Source: Spirochaetaceae bacterium (GTDB lineage: Bacteria; Spirochaetota; Spirochaetia; B11-G9). From it: a DNA stretch of 5,647 nucleotides. Positions within the stretch are counted from its first letter, which is position 1; every line of letters starts with the position of its first letter. The DNA lies in assembly GCA_030600745.1 (NCBI GenBank), contig JAUVLL010000235.1, forward strand, positions 1-5,647, in the 5' to 3' direction. Position numbers and translations under genes: made by a program. The notes under the pieces were generated by a model. That model saw only the letters and a program-made list of their open reading frames with translations, was not told the DNA's origin and did not search any database. This document shows positions 1 through 5,616 of the stretch, piece after piece.

Positions 1-667
1 AGGCAAGAAAATATGCATCTTCATCTCTAAGCTTAAATTTGACAGTTATCGCAGGATCAACGACATCCTGATAGCCTCCAAGATTCACCTCGAAATTTGA
101 AAGAGGTGTGGAAAGCTTTGGACTATAGGGCATGATGTAAAATCCCTCATACATAAGCCCTTTTTCCATCAATTGCTTAACTATCCACCAGATAGATTCC
201 ATATAATCAGAATCCATAGTTTTATAACCATAATCAAAATCAACCCATCGTCCCATACGGGTAACAATATCTTTCCATTCAGAAGTATACCGGAGAACAA
301 TTGATCTGCACGATTCATTAAACTTCGCAATTCCAAACTCTTCTATCTGATATTTACCGGAAATACCAAGCTCTTTTTCCATCTCATACTCAACAGGAAG
401 ACCATGGCAGTCCCATCCAAATTTTCTATCTACCTTTTTCCCTTTCATGGACTGATATCTGGGTATAATATCTTTTATTGTACCAGGTACAAAATGACCA
501 AAATGTGGAAGCCCGGTTGCAAAAGGAGGTCCATCATAAAATACAAACTCTTCCTTACCTTCTCTTTGATTTATCGATTTTTTAAAAATATCATTATCTT
601 TCCAGAATTGAAGTATTTCTTCTTCCATCTTTGGAAAACTTATCCTGGAATCTACAGATTTATACAC
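1..667 (-). CDS. ileS: Isoleucyl-tRNA synthetase, type 2 (eukaryote-like), N-terminal part, cut by window edge
   Basis: Cytoplasmic class I aminoacyl-tRNA synthetase that charges tRNA-Ile with isoleucine. I translated the minus strand by hand: 222 codons are present and the frame is open to the left edge, so the rest (the family has roughly 1000 residues) lies outside. The class I HIGH signature is HFGH at residues 55-58, preceded by FYDGPPFATGLP at 43-54. WDCHGLPVE at 85-93 and TPLSNFE at 187-193, leading into the editing (CP1) domain, are IleS hallmarks. The GLPHFGH wording and the FGWDCHGLPVE block resemble the type 2 clade shared with eukaryotes and spirochaetes rather than the E. coli-type enzyme; that is my recognition, not a search. 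The start is GTG at 667, because no ATG lies between the upstream in-frame stop and residue 14, and GGAGG sits 5 nt before this GTG. The gene is divergent from flaB. Confidence 0.95.
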   Translation of the reverse strand, partial: MYKSVDSRISFPKMEEEILQFWKDNDIFKKSINQREGKEEFVFYDGPPFATGLPHFGHFVPGTIKDIIPRYQSMKGKKVDRKFGWDCHGLPVEYEMEKELGISGKYQIEEFGIAKFNESCRSIVLRYTSEWKDIVTRMGRWVDFDYGYKTMDSDYMESIWWIVKQLMEKGLMYEGFYIMPYSPKLSTPLSNFEVNLGGYQDVVDPAITVKFKLRDEDAYFLA

Positions 668-672
668 AGCTG

Positions 673-677
673 CCTCC
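673..677 (-). promoter_or_regulatory. Ribosome binding site of ileS (decides the GTG start)
   Basis: GGAGG on the minus strand lies 5 nt upstream of GTG (665-667). The only other nearby in-frame candidate upstream is a GTG nine codons earlier (692-694), which lacks such a motif, so this site fixes the start of ileS. Confidence 0.8.
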
Positions 678-690
678 GAATTAACCACTA

Positions 691-729
691 TTGAAGGACC
701 ATAGTATGATATTTTACAGTATCCTTCAA
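691..729. repeat. 8-bp perfect inverted repeat around the ileS promoter
   Basis: TTGAAGGA at 691-698 and TCCTTCAA at 722-729 are exact reverse complements separated by 23 bp. One arm covers the candidate -35 box of ileS and the other lies at the predicted transcription start. The spacing could suit a dimeric repressor, but chance pairing in AT-rich DNA is possible. Confidence 0.4.
701..729 (-). promoter_or_regulatory. Candidate sigma70-type promoter for ileS
   Basis: Reading the minus strand, TTGAAG (724-729) matches the -35 consensus at 4 of 6 positions. TACTAT (701-706) matches the -10 consensus at 4 of 6. The spacer is exactly 17 nt (707-723). Transcription would start near 694, giving a leader of only about 25-30 nt, too short for a T-box riboswitch. 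The elements lie in an 8-bp inverted repeat (691-698 and 722-729). Position and spacing are good but each hexamer is imperfect. Confidence 0.45.
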
Positions 730-775
730 CCTTAACAGTATTCTTTTAAAAACCTTATTTATTTTATTTTTTTTC

Positions 776-802
776 TAATTCAATTTTTTTGCAAACCGAA
801 AC
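776..802 (+). promoter_or_regulatory. Candidate sigma28 (FliA-type) promoter of flaB
   Basis: TAAT at 776-779 and ACCGAAAC at 795-802 are separated by exactly 15 nt. The flagellar sigma28 consensus is TAAA-N15-GCCGATAA, so 8 of 12 positions match, including the CCGA core, with ideal spacing. The predicted start near 809-810 places a leader of about 50 nt before the flaB start, which would include the whole hairpin at 814-831. Flagellin genes are usual sigma28 targets. A T-rich tract (about 757-790) lies across the promoter. I found no equally well-spaced sigma70 promoter. Confidence 0.5.
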
Positions 803-813
803 TATACATATAA

Positions 814-831
814 CTGGACAAGGATGTCCGG
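814..831 (+). promoter_or_regulatory. Predicted CsrA-binding hairpin (site 1) in the flaB leader
   Basis: CTGGACA (814-820) pairs with TGTCCGG (825-831) to form a 7-bp stem with one wobble pair, leaving AGGA (821-824) as the loop. Bases 818-827 read ACAAGGATGT, an exact match to the ACARGGAUGU core of the in vitro selected CsrA site, and 816-827 matches the 12-nt consensus at 11 positions. GGA in the loop of a short hairpin is the typical CsrA presentation. The site lies 27 nt upstream of a second GGA at the ribosome binding site. Whether this genome encodes csrA cannot be seen here. Confidence 0.6.
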
Positions 832-844
832 ACTTTATACACAA

Positions 845-854
845 TCAAGGAGGA
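845..854 (+). promoter_or_regulatory. flaB ribosome binding site overlapping a likely second CsrA site
   Basis: AAGGAGG at 847-853 is a near-perfect Shine-Dalgarno sequence 5 nt before ATG 859. The same bases, read as TCAAGGAGGA (845-854), match the CsrA core ACARGGAUGU at 7 of 10 positions including ARGGA. A protein bound here would block ribosome access directly. The ribosome binding site is certain; the CsrA role is inferred from site 1 upstream and from known flagellin leaders. Confidence 0.7.
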
Positions 855-858
855 TTGT

Positions 859-1731
859 ATGATAATCAATCACAACATGAGTGCTATCTTTACACAAAGA
901 CAACAAGGCCTGAATAACTGGCGTATTAATGGTAATATGGAAAAGTTAGCCTCAGGTATGAGAATCAACAAAGCTGGAGATGATGCTTCCGGTCTTGCTG
1001 TTTCTGAAAAAATGCGAGCGCAGATCAGAGGCTTGAGAAGAGCAGAAAAAAATGCGCAGGACGGTATTTCATTTATTCAGACGACTGAAGGGTACCTGCA
1101 GGAAACTCAGGATATTCTACACAGAATGAGAGAACTGGCTATTCAGAGTTCCAATGGTATCTATTCTGATGAAGACAGAATGCAGATTCAGGTTGAAATC
1201 AGTCAGCTCGTAGATGAGGTAAACAGAATCTCATCCCATGCCCAGTTCAATGGTATGAACATGTTAACAGGGCGTTTTGGAAGAGAAACCGGCGAAAACT
1301 CTATTACCGGCAGCATGTGGCTTCATATTGGAGCAAACATGGATCAGAGAGAAAGGGTTTACATTGGAACAATGACAGCACAGGGTCTTGGTATACAGGG
1401 TCTTGATGGAAAACCCCATGCAGCAACTTTTATCTCAATAGCATCCCCTGATAATGCAAATATATCATTATCAGTAATAGACTATGCTCTTACAAAGGTT
1501 AGTAAGCAGAGAGCGGATCTTGGTGCCTATCAGACAAGACTTGAGTATGCATCACAGGGTCTTAATATCGGTGCTGAAAATCTGCAGGCAGCAGAATCAA
1601 GGATCAGAGATACCGACATGGCAGAGGAAATGGTTGAATTCACAAAGAACCAGATTCTTGTACAGACTTCAACGGCAATGCTTGCCCAGGCTAATTCCAA
1701 GAGTCAGTCCATTCTGCAGTTATTCCAGTAA
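859..1731 (+). CDS. flaB: Flagellin, FlaB-type periplasmic flagellar filament core protein
   Basis: Structural subunit of the flagellar filament, which in spirochaetes is periplasmic; FlaB forms its core. At 290 aa it matches the usual FlaB length (about 286). The N-terminal D0/D1 region spans roughly 1-140: MIINHNMSA at 1-9, RINKAGDDASGLAVSEKMR at 35-53, then AQFNGMNMLTGRF at 128-140. A short linker (about 141-200) follows, and the C-terminal D1/D0 region includes ENLQAAESRIRD at 240-251 and MVEFTKNQIL at 258-267. There is no D2/D3 insert and no signal peptide, as expected for export by the flagellar type III apparatus. The hydrophobic heptads near both ends fit the coiled coil of the filament core. 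ATG 859 has AAGGAGG 5 nt upstream. The unit seems monocistronic: a sigma28-like promoter lies before it and a strong terminator after it. The leader suggests CsrA control of translation. Many spirochaetes carry several flaB copies, so a numbered name is not justified. Confidence 0.96.
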   Translation: MIINHNMSAIFTQRQQGLNNWRINGNMEKLASGMRINKAGDDASGLAVSEKMRAQIRGLRRAEKNAQDGISFIQTTEGYLQETQDILHRMRELAIQSSNGIYSDEDRMQIQVEISQLVDEVNRISSHAQFNGMNMLTGRFGRETGENSITGSMWLHIGANMDQRERVYIGTMTAQGLGIQGLDGKPHAATFISIASPDNANISLSVIDYALTKVSKQRADLGAYQTRLEYASQGLNIGAENLQAAESRIRDTDMAEEMVEFTKNQILVQTSTAMLAQANSKSQSILQLFQ

Positions 1732-1750
1732 TATCAGAGAAAAAAAATTA

Positions 1751-1779
1751 AAAGGCGGCCTTCCCGGCCGTCTTTTTTT
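1751..1779 (+). terminator. Intrinsic terminator of flaB
   Basis: AAAGGCGGCC (1751-1760) pairs with GGCCGTCTTT (1766-1775), a 10-bp stem with one G-U pair. The loop is TTCCC, and seven consecutive T residues (1773-1779) overlap the end of the stem. It starts 19 nt after the flaB stop codon. The A-run before the stem means the reverse strand could also use it, but no minus-strand gene ends here. Confidence 0.93.
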
Positions 1780-1801
1780 GTTGCATTATATTTTATATTA
1801 T

Positions 1802-1822
1802 ATGTTGTATGTTACATGTTGT
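1802..1822. repeat. Three tandem 7-bp repeats upstream of the DUF819 gene
   Basis: ATGTTGT (1802-1808), ATGTTAC (1809-1815) and ATGTTGT (1816-1822) follow one another without gaps; the outer two are identical and the middle one differs at two positions. The array lies between the flaB terminator and the start of the DUF819 gene, where promoter or operator elements would be expected. Function is unknown. Confidence 0.5.
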
Positions 1823-1881
1823 AGAGAACGGAAGGAAAAATTACAGTTGCAGAATATTTCTGTCTATAGTATTACTCTAAT

Positions 1882-3024
1882 ATGGCAAATATTGGTTTAC
1901 TTATACCTGTCTATATACTTATTCCCTTTTTTATTATTTTCCTAAGTGAAAAGGTTCCAGGTATTGGCAAACTTAGTCCTGTTATCTGGACATATATTAT
2001 TGGTATAACTCTTGGAAATACAGGCCTTATTCCTGTTTCATCATTTAATTCCCTTGACCTTCTTTCAGGTATAGCAGTTATTGCCGCTCTTCCACTGATG
2101 TTGTTCTCCACAGATCTTACGCGATGGAAAGAACTTAGTGGAAAAGCAGGCCTGTCTATGTTTTATGCATTTATAGCAATACTGATTTCATCCACACTTG
2201 GAGTGTTTATTTTTGGCAGCAGGATACCTGAAAGTGCCAAGGTTGCAGGTTTGATGGTTGGCGTCTATACCGGAGGCACACCAAATCTTGCAGCTTTGAA
2301 AACAGCACTTCAGGTAGAGACAACAACCTATCTCGCTGTTCACACCGCTGATGTAATGATAACTGGAATATATTTTCTATTCCTTCTTAGCTTTGGAAAG
2401 AATCTATTTAGAAAATTTCTACCAGCTTACAATAAGAATAGACATATTACTGATGATTTTGAACTTGTATCTCTAAAAGCTCTAAAACTAATTGTTAATA
2501 ACAAACTTGATACAGCGGCATCCCTCGCGCTTACAATTCTTGTAGTCACATCCGGATTTGGAATTTCTATTCTTTTTCCTAAAGAAAGCTCAACTGTATC
2601 ATTGATACTCAGTGTTACTACTATTGCACTTATACTTTCTTTTATTCCATCCATAAGAAATCTAAAAACAAGCTTCTCTCTCGGAGAAATATTTATTCTT
2701 ATTTTTTGTACCGTTGTAGGGTCTATGGCTGATATAAGACAGCTGATAAATGCAATACCCGCCGTAATTGCTTATGTTAGTTTTGCAGTTTTTCTCTCTA
2801 TTCTAATTCATACTTTACTTAGCCGATTTTCCGGTATAGATGCCGATACTATGATAATAACTTCAACTTCGGCTATCTACTCTCCCCCATTCGTCCCGGT
2901 TATGGCAGTTGCTCTTGGTAATAAAGAAATTATTTTTGCCGGTATAACCACAGGGCTTATAGGTTATGCTGTTGGTAATTATCTTGGAGTTATCATAAGC
3001 AGGTTTCTGGAGTACATTTTATGA
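1882..3024 (+). CDS. DUF819-family integral membrane protein (YjcL-like), function unknown
   Basis: A 380-aa, very hydrophobic protein with about ten to eleven predicted membrane segments (for example 4-22, 34-51, 60-76, 90-111, 155-172, 213-231, 238-255, 268-283, 290-311, 352-374). A hydrophilic loop near 173-208 splits it into two halves. I assign it to DUF819 from two places: the GVYTGGTPNLAALKTAL block at 127-143, and the C-terminal end, where GLIGYAVGNYLGVIIS (358-373) is typical of the family. Between them, SAIYSPPFVPVMAVAL (330-345) takes the place where relatives usually show a GGPATA-like stretch. Members look like transporters but I know of no established substrate. The start at ATG 1882 is forced by an in-frame stop at 1867-1869, yet there is no Shine-Dalgarno sequence before it. 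The 3' end overlaps pcnB by 4 nt (ATGA), suggesting co-transcription and translational coupling. Confidence 0.82.
   Translation: MANIGLLIPVYILIPFFIIFLSEKVPGIGKLSPVIWTYIIGITLGNTGLIPVSSFNSLDLLSGIAVIAALPLMLFSTDLTRWKELSGKAGLSMFYAFIAILISSTLGVFIFGSRIPESAKVAGLMVGVYTGGTPNLAALKTALQVETTTYLAVHTADVMITGIYFLFLLSFGKNLFRKFLPAYNKNRHITDDFELVSLKALKLIVNNKLDTAASLALTILVVTSGFGISILFPKESSTVSLILSVTTIALILSFIPSIRNLKTSFSLGEIFILIFCTVVGSMADIRQLINAIPAVIAYVSFAVFLSILIHTLLSRFSGIDADTMIITSTSAIYSPPFVPVMAVALGNKEIIFAGITTGLIGYAVGNYLGVIISRFLEYIL
3009..3012 (+). promoter_or_regulatory. Ribosome binding site of pcnB inside the DUF819 gene
   Basis: GGAG lies 8 nt before ATG 3021, within the last codons of the upstream gene. Together with the ATGA stop/start overlap (3021-3024) it supports coupled translation and fixes the pcnB start. 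Confidence 0.7.
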
Positions 3025-4379
3025 AGCATTTCCGAATAAACCCAACTCTACGCCACTTTTCTGATATCTTTTTAAAGAATGGGTTTAGCTGTTATTTAGT
3101 AGGAGGTGCCCTTCGAAATCATTTTGCCGGTTTAAAACCAACAGACTATGATTTCGCCACAGATGCAAGTCCCGAAGAAGTAATAAGAATTTTTCGTCAT
3201 GTAATTCCTACAGGAATAAAACACGGCACTGTTACTGTTGTATTCAAGGACCACCAATTTGAAGTAACTACTTTTAGAATCGAAGCTGATTATTCAAATT
3301 CACGACACCCTGATTATATAAACTTCAGTCCTTCTATCTATGAAGACCTTAAAAGAAGAGATTTTACAATCAACTCAATTGCAATGAATCTTCAAACCGG
3401 AGAACTTCTTGATCCGCATAACGGAATACAGGATCTAAAACACCATAGAATTAAAGCAATAGGTAATCCTGTAGAACGATTTACAGAAGATGGTCTTAGA
3501 TTAATGAGAGCATGCCGGTTTACAGCACAACTTAATTTTACAATTGAAATCAATACTTTAAATGCATTAAAAGATTGCAGAAATAATCTTAAAAAAGTTT
3601 CTGCAGAAAGAATACGTGATGAAATTATAAAGATCCTTGAATCTCAGAAACCATCACTAGCTTTCAGAATCATGGAAGAATCAGGGATTCTTGAGCTTAT
3701 TATGCCTGAACTTACAAAATGCAGAGGAATCCTGCAAAAAGGCTACCATGATTTTGATGTTCTGGATCATCTCTACTACTCATGTGATGGTGGTCCTGCT
3801 GAAGATACTTTATTAAGGTTTGCCTGTCTTCTTCATGATACCGGGAAACCTCTTTCCCTTTCTACAGACAGTGATGGTTTCCCAACTTTTTATAATCATG
3901 AGATCTATTCTGCAAAAATATCTATTGAAATTTTACAGCGACTTAGATTTTCAGGTAAAGACACAAAACGAGTTGCCCATCTTATCTCTAATCATATGTT
4001 CAACTATACTGACAACTGGAGTGATTCAGCTGTTCGCAGATTTATATCCAAAGTTGGTGTAGATAGTATAGATGACCTTTTCCGACTTAGAATTGCTGAT
4101 CAATTCGGTATGACCAATACAACAAAAAACTCTGAACACCTTTATAGATTCGCTGACAGGATAAGTGCACTTCTTGAAAAAGAAAGTACATTTTCTGTAA
4201 AGGATCTTGCAATTTCGGGTACGGATCTACAAATTGAAGCTGGATTTGAAAAAGGTCCTGTTATTGGGATTATCCTTAAGGAGTTATTGGAAACAGTTCT
4301 GGATGATCCCTCACTTAACAATAAAAAATCACTTCTTGAAATTGCTGTTAAAATTAACAAAACATATTTAAATAACTAA
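3021..4379 (+). CDS. pcnB: Class II tRNA nucleotidyltransferase / poly(A) polymerase family (CCA-adding enzyme or PcnB)
   Basis: A template-independent nucleotidyltransferase acting on RNA 3' ends, either building or repairing tRNA CCA ends or adding poly(A). The head domain shows LVGGALRN (26-33), the metal-binding pair D42 and D44 in TDYDFAT, and RRDFTINSIAMN (112-123). EDGLR (156-160) is the amino-acid template motif that selects incoming CTP or ATP in CCA-adding enzymes, and SAERIRDEI (194-202) is the neck motif. An HD-type region follows, with LLHDTGK at 270-276. Length (452 aa) is normal for HD-bearing members. Sequence reading alone does not separate CCA-adding from A-adding or poly(A) activity; the intact EDxxR motif fits the former, while the symbol reflects the gene name commonly used beside rnc in spirochaetes. 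It overlaps the DUF819 gene at its start and the convergent rnc stop at its end (TAA 4377-4379). Confidence 0.9.
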   Translation: MKHFRINPTLRHFSDIFLKNGFSCYLVGGALRNHFAGLKPTDYDFATDASPEEVIRIFRHVIPTGIKHGTVTVVFKDHQFEVTTFRIEADYSNSRHPDYINFSPSIYEDLKRRDFTINSIAMNLQTGELLDPHNGIQDLKHHRIKAIGNPVERFTEDGLRLMRACRFTAQLNFTIEINTLNALKDCRNNLKKVSAERIRDEIIKILESQKPSLAFRIMEESGILELIMPELTKCRGILQKGYHDFDVLDHLYYSCDGGPAEDTLLRFACLLHDTGKPLSLSTDSDGFPTFYNHEIYSAKISIEILQRLRFSGKDTKRVAHLISNHMFNYTDNWSDSAVRRFISKVGVDSIDDLFRLRIADQFGMTNTTKNSEHLYRFADRISALLEKESTFSVKDLAISGTDLQIEAGFEKGPVIGIILKELLETVLDDPSLNNKKSLLEIAVKINKTYLNN

Positions 4380-5122
4380 TCTCTCATAAAATTAGTATAA
4401 GCTATACTGGCAGCCTGTTGTTCTGCTTCTTTTTTATTTTTTCCGGATCCCGGACCATAGACCTTACCATCTACCTGAACCTCTATCCAAAAAGTACGAT
4501 CGTGGTCAGGCCCAACTTTCTTCATAAGAAAATATTTGGGATAACTTTTAAATCTTTTCTGTACATACTCCTGGAGCAGAGTCTTATAGTCCTTTTTATG
4601 TCGGTTTTCCAGGACTTTATTGATCTCAGGTACAAGATATTTAAGTATAAAACTCTGAGAAGCTTTAAAACCTGAATCCAGAAAATATGCACCAAAAACT
4701 GCTTCCGTGCAATCTGATATAATCGCTTTTTTATTTCTTCCACCTGAATATTCTTCGCCCTTTCCTATGAGTATGAAATTATCAATTTTCAGTTCTTTTG
4801 CTATTATTGCAAGACTGTCCTCACTGACTACAAATGATTTTATTCTTGCAAGATCACCTTCGTTTTTACCATTAAGATTTTTATACAGATACTCACTGAC
4901 AACAAGGCCAAGAACACTGTCGCCCAAAAATTCAAGTTTCTCATTATTTTCTATACTTTCTTTACTTTCGTTTACAAAAGACCTGTGAGAAAAAGCAAGG
5001 TTCAGGAAATCTAATTTCCTGAACCTTATTCCTGCATTCTTTTCAAACAAATGCAGTTCCTTTTTCCTCTCCTGACTTACAGGAGAAGATCTAAAGTTTC
5101 CTGATTTTAAACTGCGATTCAC
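4376..5122 (-). CDS. rnc: Ribonuclease III
   Basis: Double-strand-specific endoribonuclease that processes the rRNA precursor and structured mRNAs. The catalytic domain carries the signature NNEKLEFLGDSVLG (59-72), with metal ligands E61, E64 and D68. SGGRNKKAIISDCTEA (126-141) supplies the other acidic pair, D137 and E140. A double-stranded RNA-binding domain runs from about 177 (DYKTLLQEYVQ) to the end, with GKNKKEAEQQAA near the C-terminus. All catalytic residues are present. The start used is GTG 5122, 12 nt after the acpP stop, but it has no Shine-Dalgarno motif. An in-frame TTG at 5050 (residue 25) has AAGGA 7 nt upstream and would give 224 aa, still covering the whole enzyme. The polar 24-residue extension is therefore uncertain; I favour the longer form because I recall similar extensions in spirochaetal RNase III. 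It is the third gene of rpmF-acpP-rnc and converges on pcnB. Confidence 0.95.
   Translation of the reverse strand: MNRSLKSGNFRSSPVSQERKKELHLFEKNAGIRFRKLDFLNLAFSHRSFVNESKESIENNEKLEFLGDSVLGLVVSEYLYKNLNGKNEGDLARIKSFVVSEDSLAIIAKELKIDNFILIGKGEEYSGGRNKKAIISDCTEAVFGAYFLDSGFKASQSFILKYLVPEINKVLENRHKKDYKTLLQEYVQKRFKSYPKYFLMKKVGPDHDRTFWIEVQVDGKVYGPGSGKNKKEAEQQAASIAYTNFMRD
5058..5062 (-). promoter_or_regulatory. Possible internal ribosome binding site for a shorter RNase III
   Basis: AAGGA on the minus strand lies 7 nt before TTG (5048-5050), in frame with rnc. The annotated GTG at 5122 lacks any comparable motif. This site could define the true start or a second, shorter product. It could also be chance in an AAG/GAA-rich lysine and glutamate stretch. 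Confidence 0.3.
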
Positions 5123-5134
5123 TTATTATTTAGC

Positions 5135-5368
5135 TTACTGTGATTTCAGAAAGTTTAATGCGTCACCAACAGTTTCAAACTCATTAGCTTTTTCATCCGG
5201 GATTGTCACACCCATTTCTTCTTCGATAGCATATACAAGTTCATAAGTATCAAGGCTGTCAGCTCCAAGATCCTGTCGAAAGGAAGCCTCTGGTGTAATT
5301 CTTCCTTCTTCCACTTCAAGCTTCTCAGCAATAAGCTTCTTTAATTTGTCAAAAAGTTCTTCGTCCAT
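5135..5368 (-). CDS. acpP: Acyl carrier protein
   Basis: A small acidic cytoplasmic protein that carries growing acyl chains as thioesters on a 4'-phosphopantetheine arm during type II fatty-acid synthesis. It has 77 aa, the normal length. The attachment motif is GADSLD (35-40), with Ser38 as the modified residue. The acidic helix II that contacts fatty-acid enzymes follows (YELVYAIEEEMG, 42-53), and the family's IPDE sequence lies at 56-59. ATG 5366-5368 has AAGGAG (5375-5380) 6 nt upstream. It sits 21 nt after rpmF and 12 nt before rnc, so the three are very probably one operon. In many bacteria plsX and fab genes separate rpmF from acpP; here they are absent from between them. Confidence 0.97.
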   Translation of the reverse strand: MDEELFDKLKKLIAEKLEVEEGRITPEASFRQDLGADSLDTYELVYAIEEEMGVTIPDEKANEFETVGDALNFLKSQ

Positions 5369-5377
5369 AATATACTC

Positions 5378-5394
5378 CTTAAAAAATTTTTAAG
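5378..5394. repeat. AT-rich palindrome across the rpmF stop and acpP ribosome binding site
   Basis: CTTAAAAA (5378-5385) and TTTTTAAG (5387-5394) are exact reverse complements around one base. The palindrome covers the rpmF stop codon (5390-5392) and the first half of the acpP Shine-Dalgarno sequence (5375-5380). As RNA it could only form a weak A-U hairpin. It has no GC core, so it is not a convincing terminator. Confidence 0.45.
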
Positions 5395-5578
5395 CCATGC
5401 TCTCAAGTTCAATTACTTGATTTCCTCTGTAGTACCCGCATTTCGGGCATACCCGGTGAGGTAATATTTTATTACCACATGTTCCGCATTCAACAAGTCC
5501 AGGTGTTGTGAGTTTCATATTCGCAGATCGTCTTGTACGTGTTCTCTGTTTAGACGTCTTATATTTTGGTACTGCCAT
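5390..5578 (-). CDS. rpmF: 50S ribosomal protein L32, zinc-ribbon form
   Basis: A small basic protein of the large ribosomal subunit. It has 62 aa, the usual length. It opens with MAVPKYKTSKQRTRTRRSA (1-19), the conserved rRNA-contacting end. Two cysteine pairs follow, CGTC at 32-35 and CPKC at 44-47, so this is the zinc-binding paralogue type rather than the cysteine-free form some bacteria use under zinc starvation. ATG 5576-5578 is preceded by GGAGAGGA (5586-5593) at 7 nt spacing. It is the first gene of rpmF-acpP-rnc within the window. In many bacteria a DUF177 (YceD) gene precedes rpmF; if present here it would lie beyond the right edge. Confidence 0.97.
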   Translation of the reverse strand: MAVPKYKTSKQRTRTRRSANMKLTTPGLVECGTCGNKILPHRVCPKCGYYRGNQVIELESMA

Positions 5579-5616
5579 AATAACATCCTCTCCAAATTAG
5601 CAAAAAAGTCAGTGTG

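Noticed and set aside
404..694. Plus-strand open frame of 96 codons
   Set aside because: It lies antisense to ileS, whose minus-strand translation contains clear HIGH and WDCHGLPVE motifs. The plus-strand product is compositionally odd and resembles no family.
815..841. TGGACA with TATACA downstream as a sigma70 promoter for flaB
   Set aside because: The spacer is only 15 nt, and the start would fall at the Shine-Dalgarno sequence, leaving too short a leader. TGGACA is better explained as part of the hairpin stem.
1484..1945. Plus-strand open frame of 153 codons overlapping the end of flaB
   Set aside because: It runs in another frame through conserved flagellin sequence and through the terminator, with no recognisable product.
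4394..4408. AGTATA-AGC-TATACT inverted repeat at the pcnB/rnc junction as a bidirectional terminator
   Set aside because: The 6-bp AT-rich stem has no GC core and no T-tract follows on either strand. It lies within the rnc coding sequence.
4442..4454. TCCGG-ATC-CCGGA inverted repeat
   Set aside because: A short repeat inside the glycine-rich coding part of the RNase III RNA-binding domain, probably due to codon choice.
4418..4988. Plus-strand open frames opposite rnc
   Set aside because: They are antisense to conserved RNase III catalytic and RNA-binding motifs and have no ribosome binding sites or recognisable domains.
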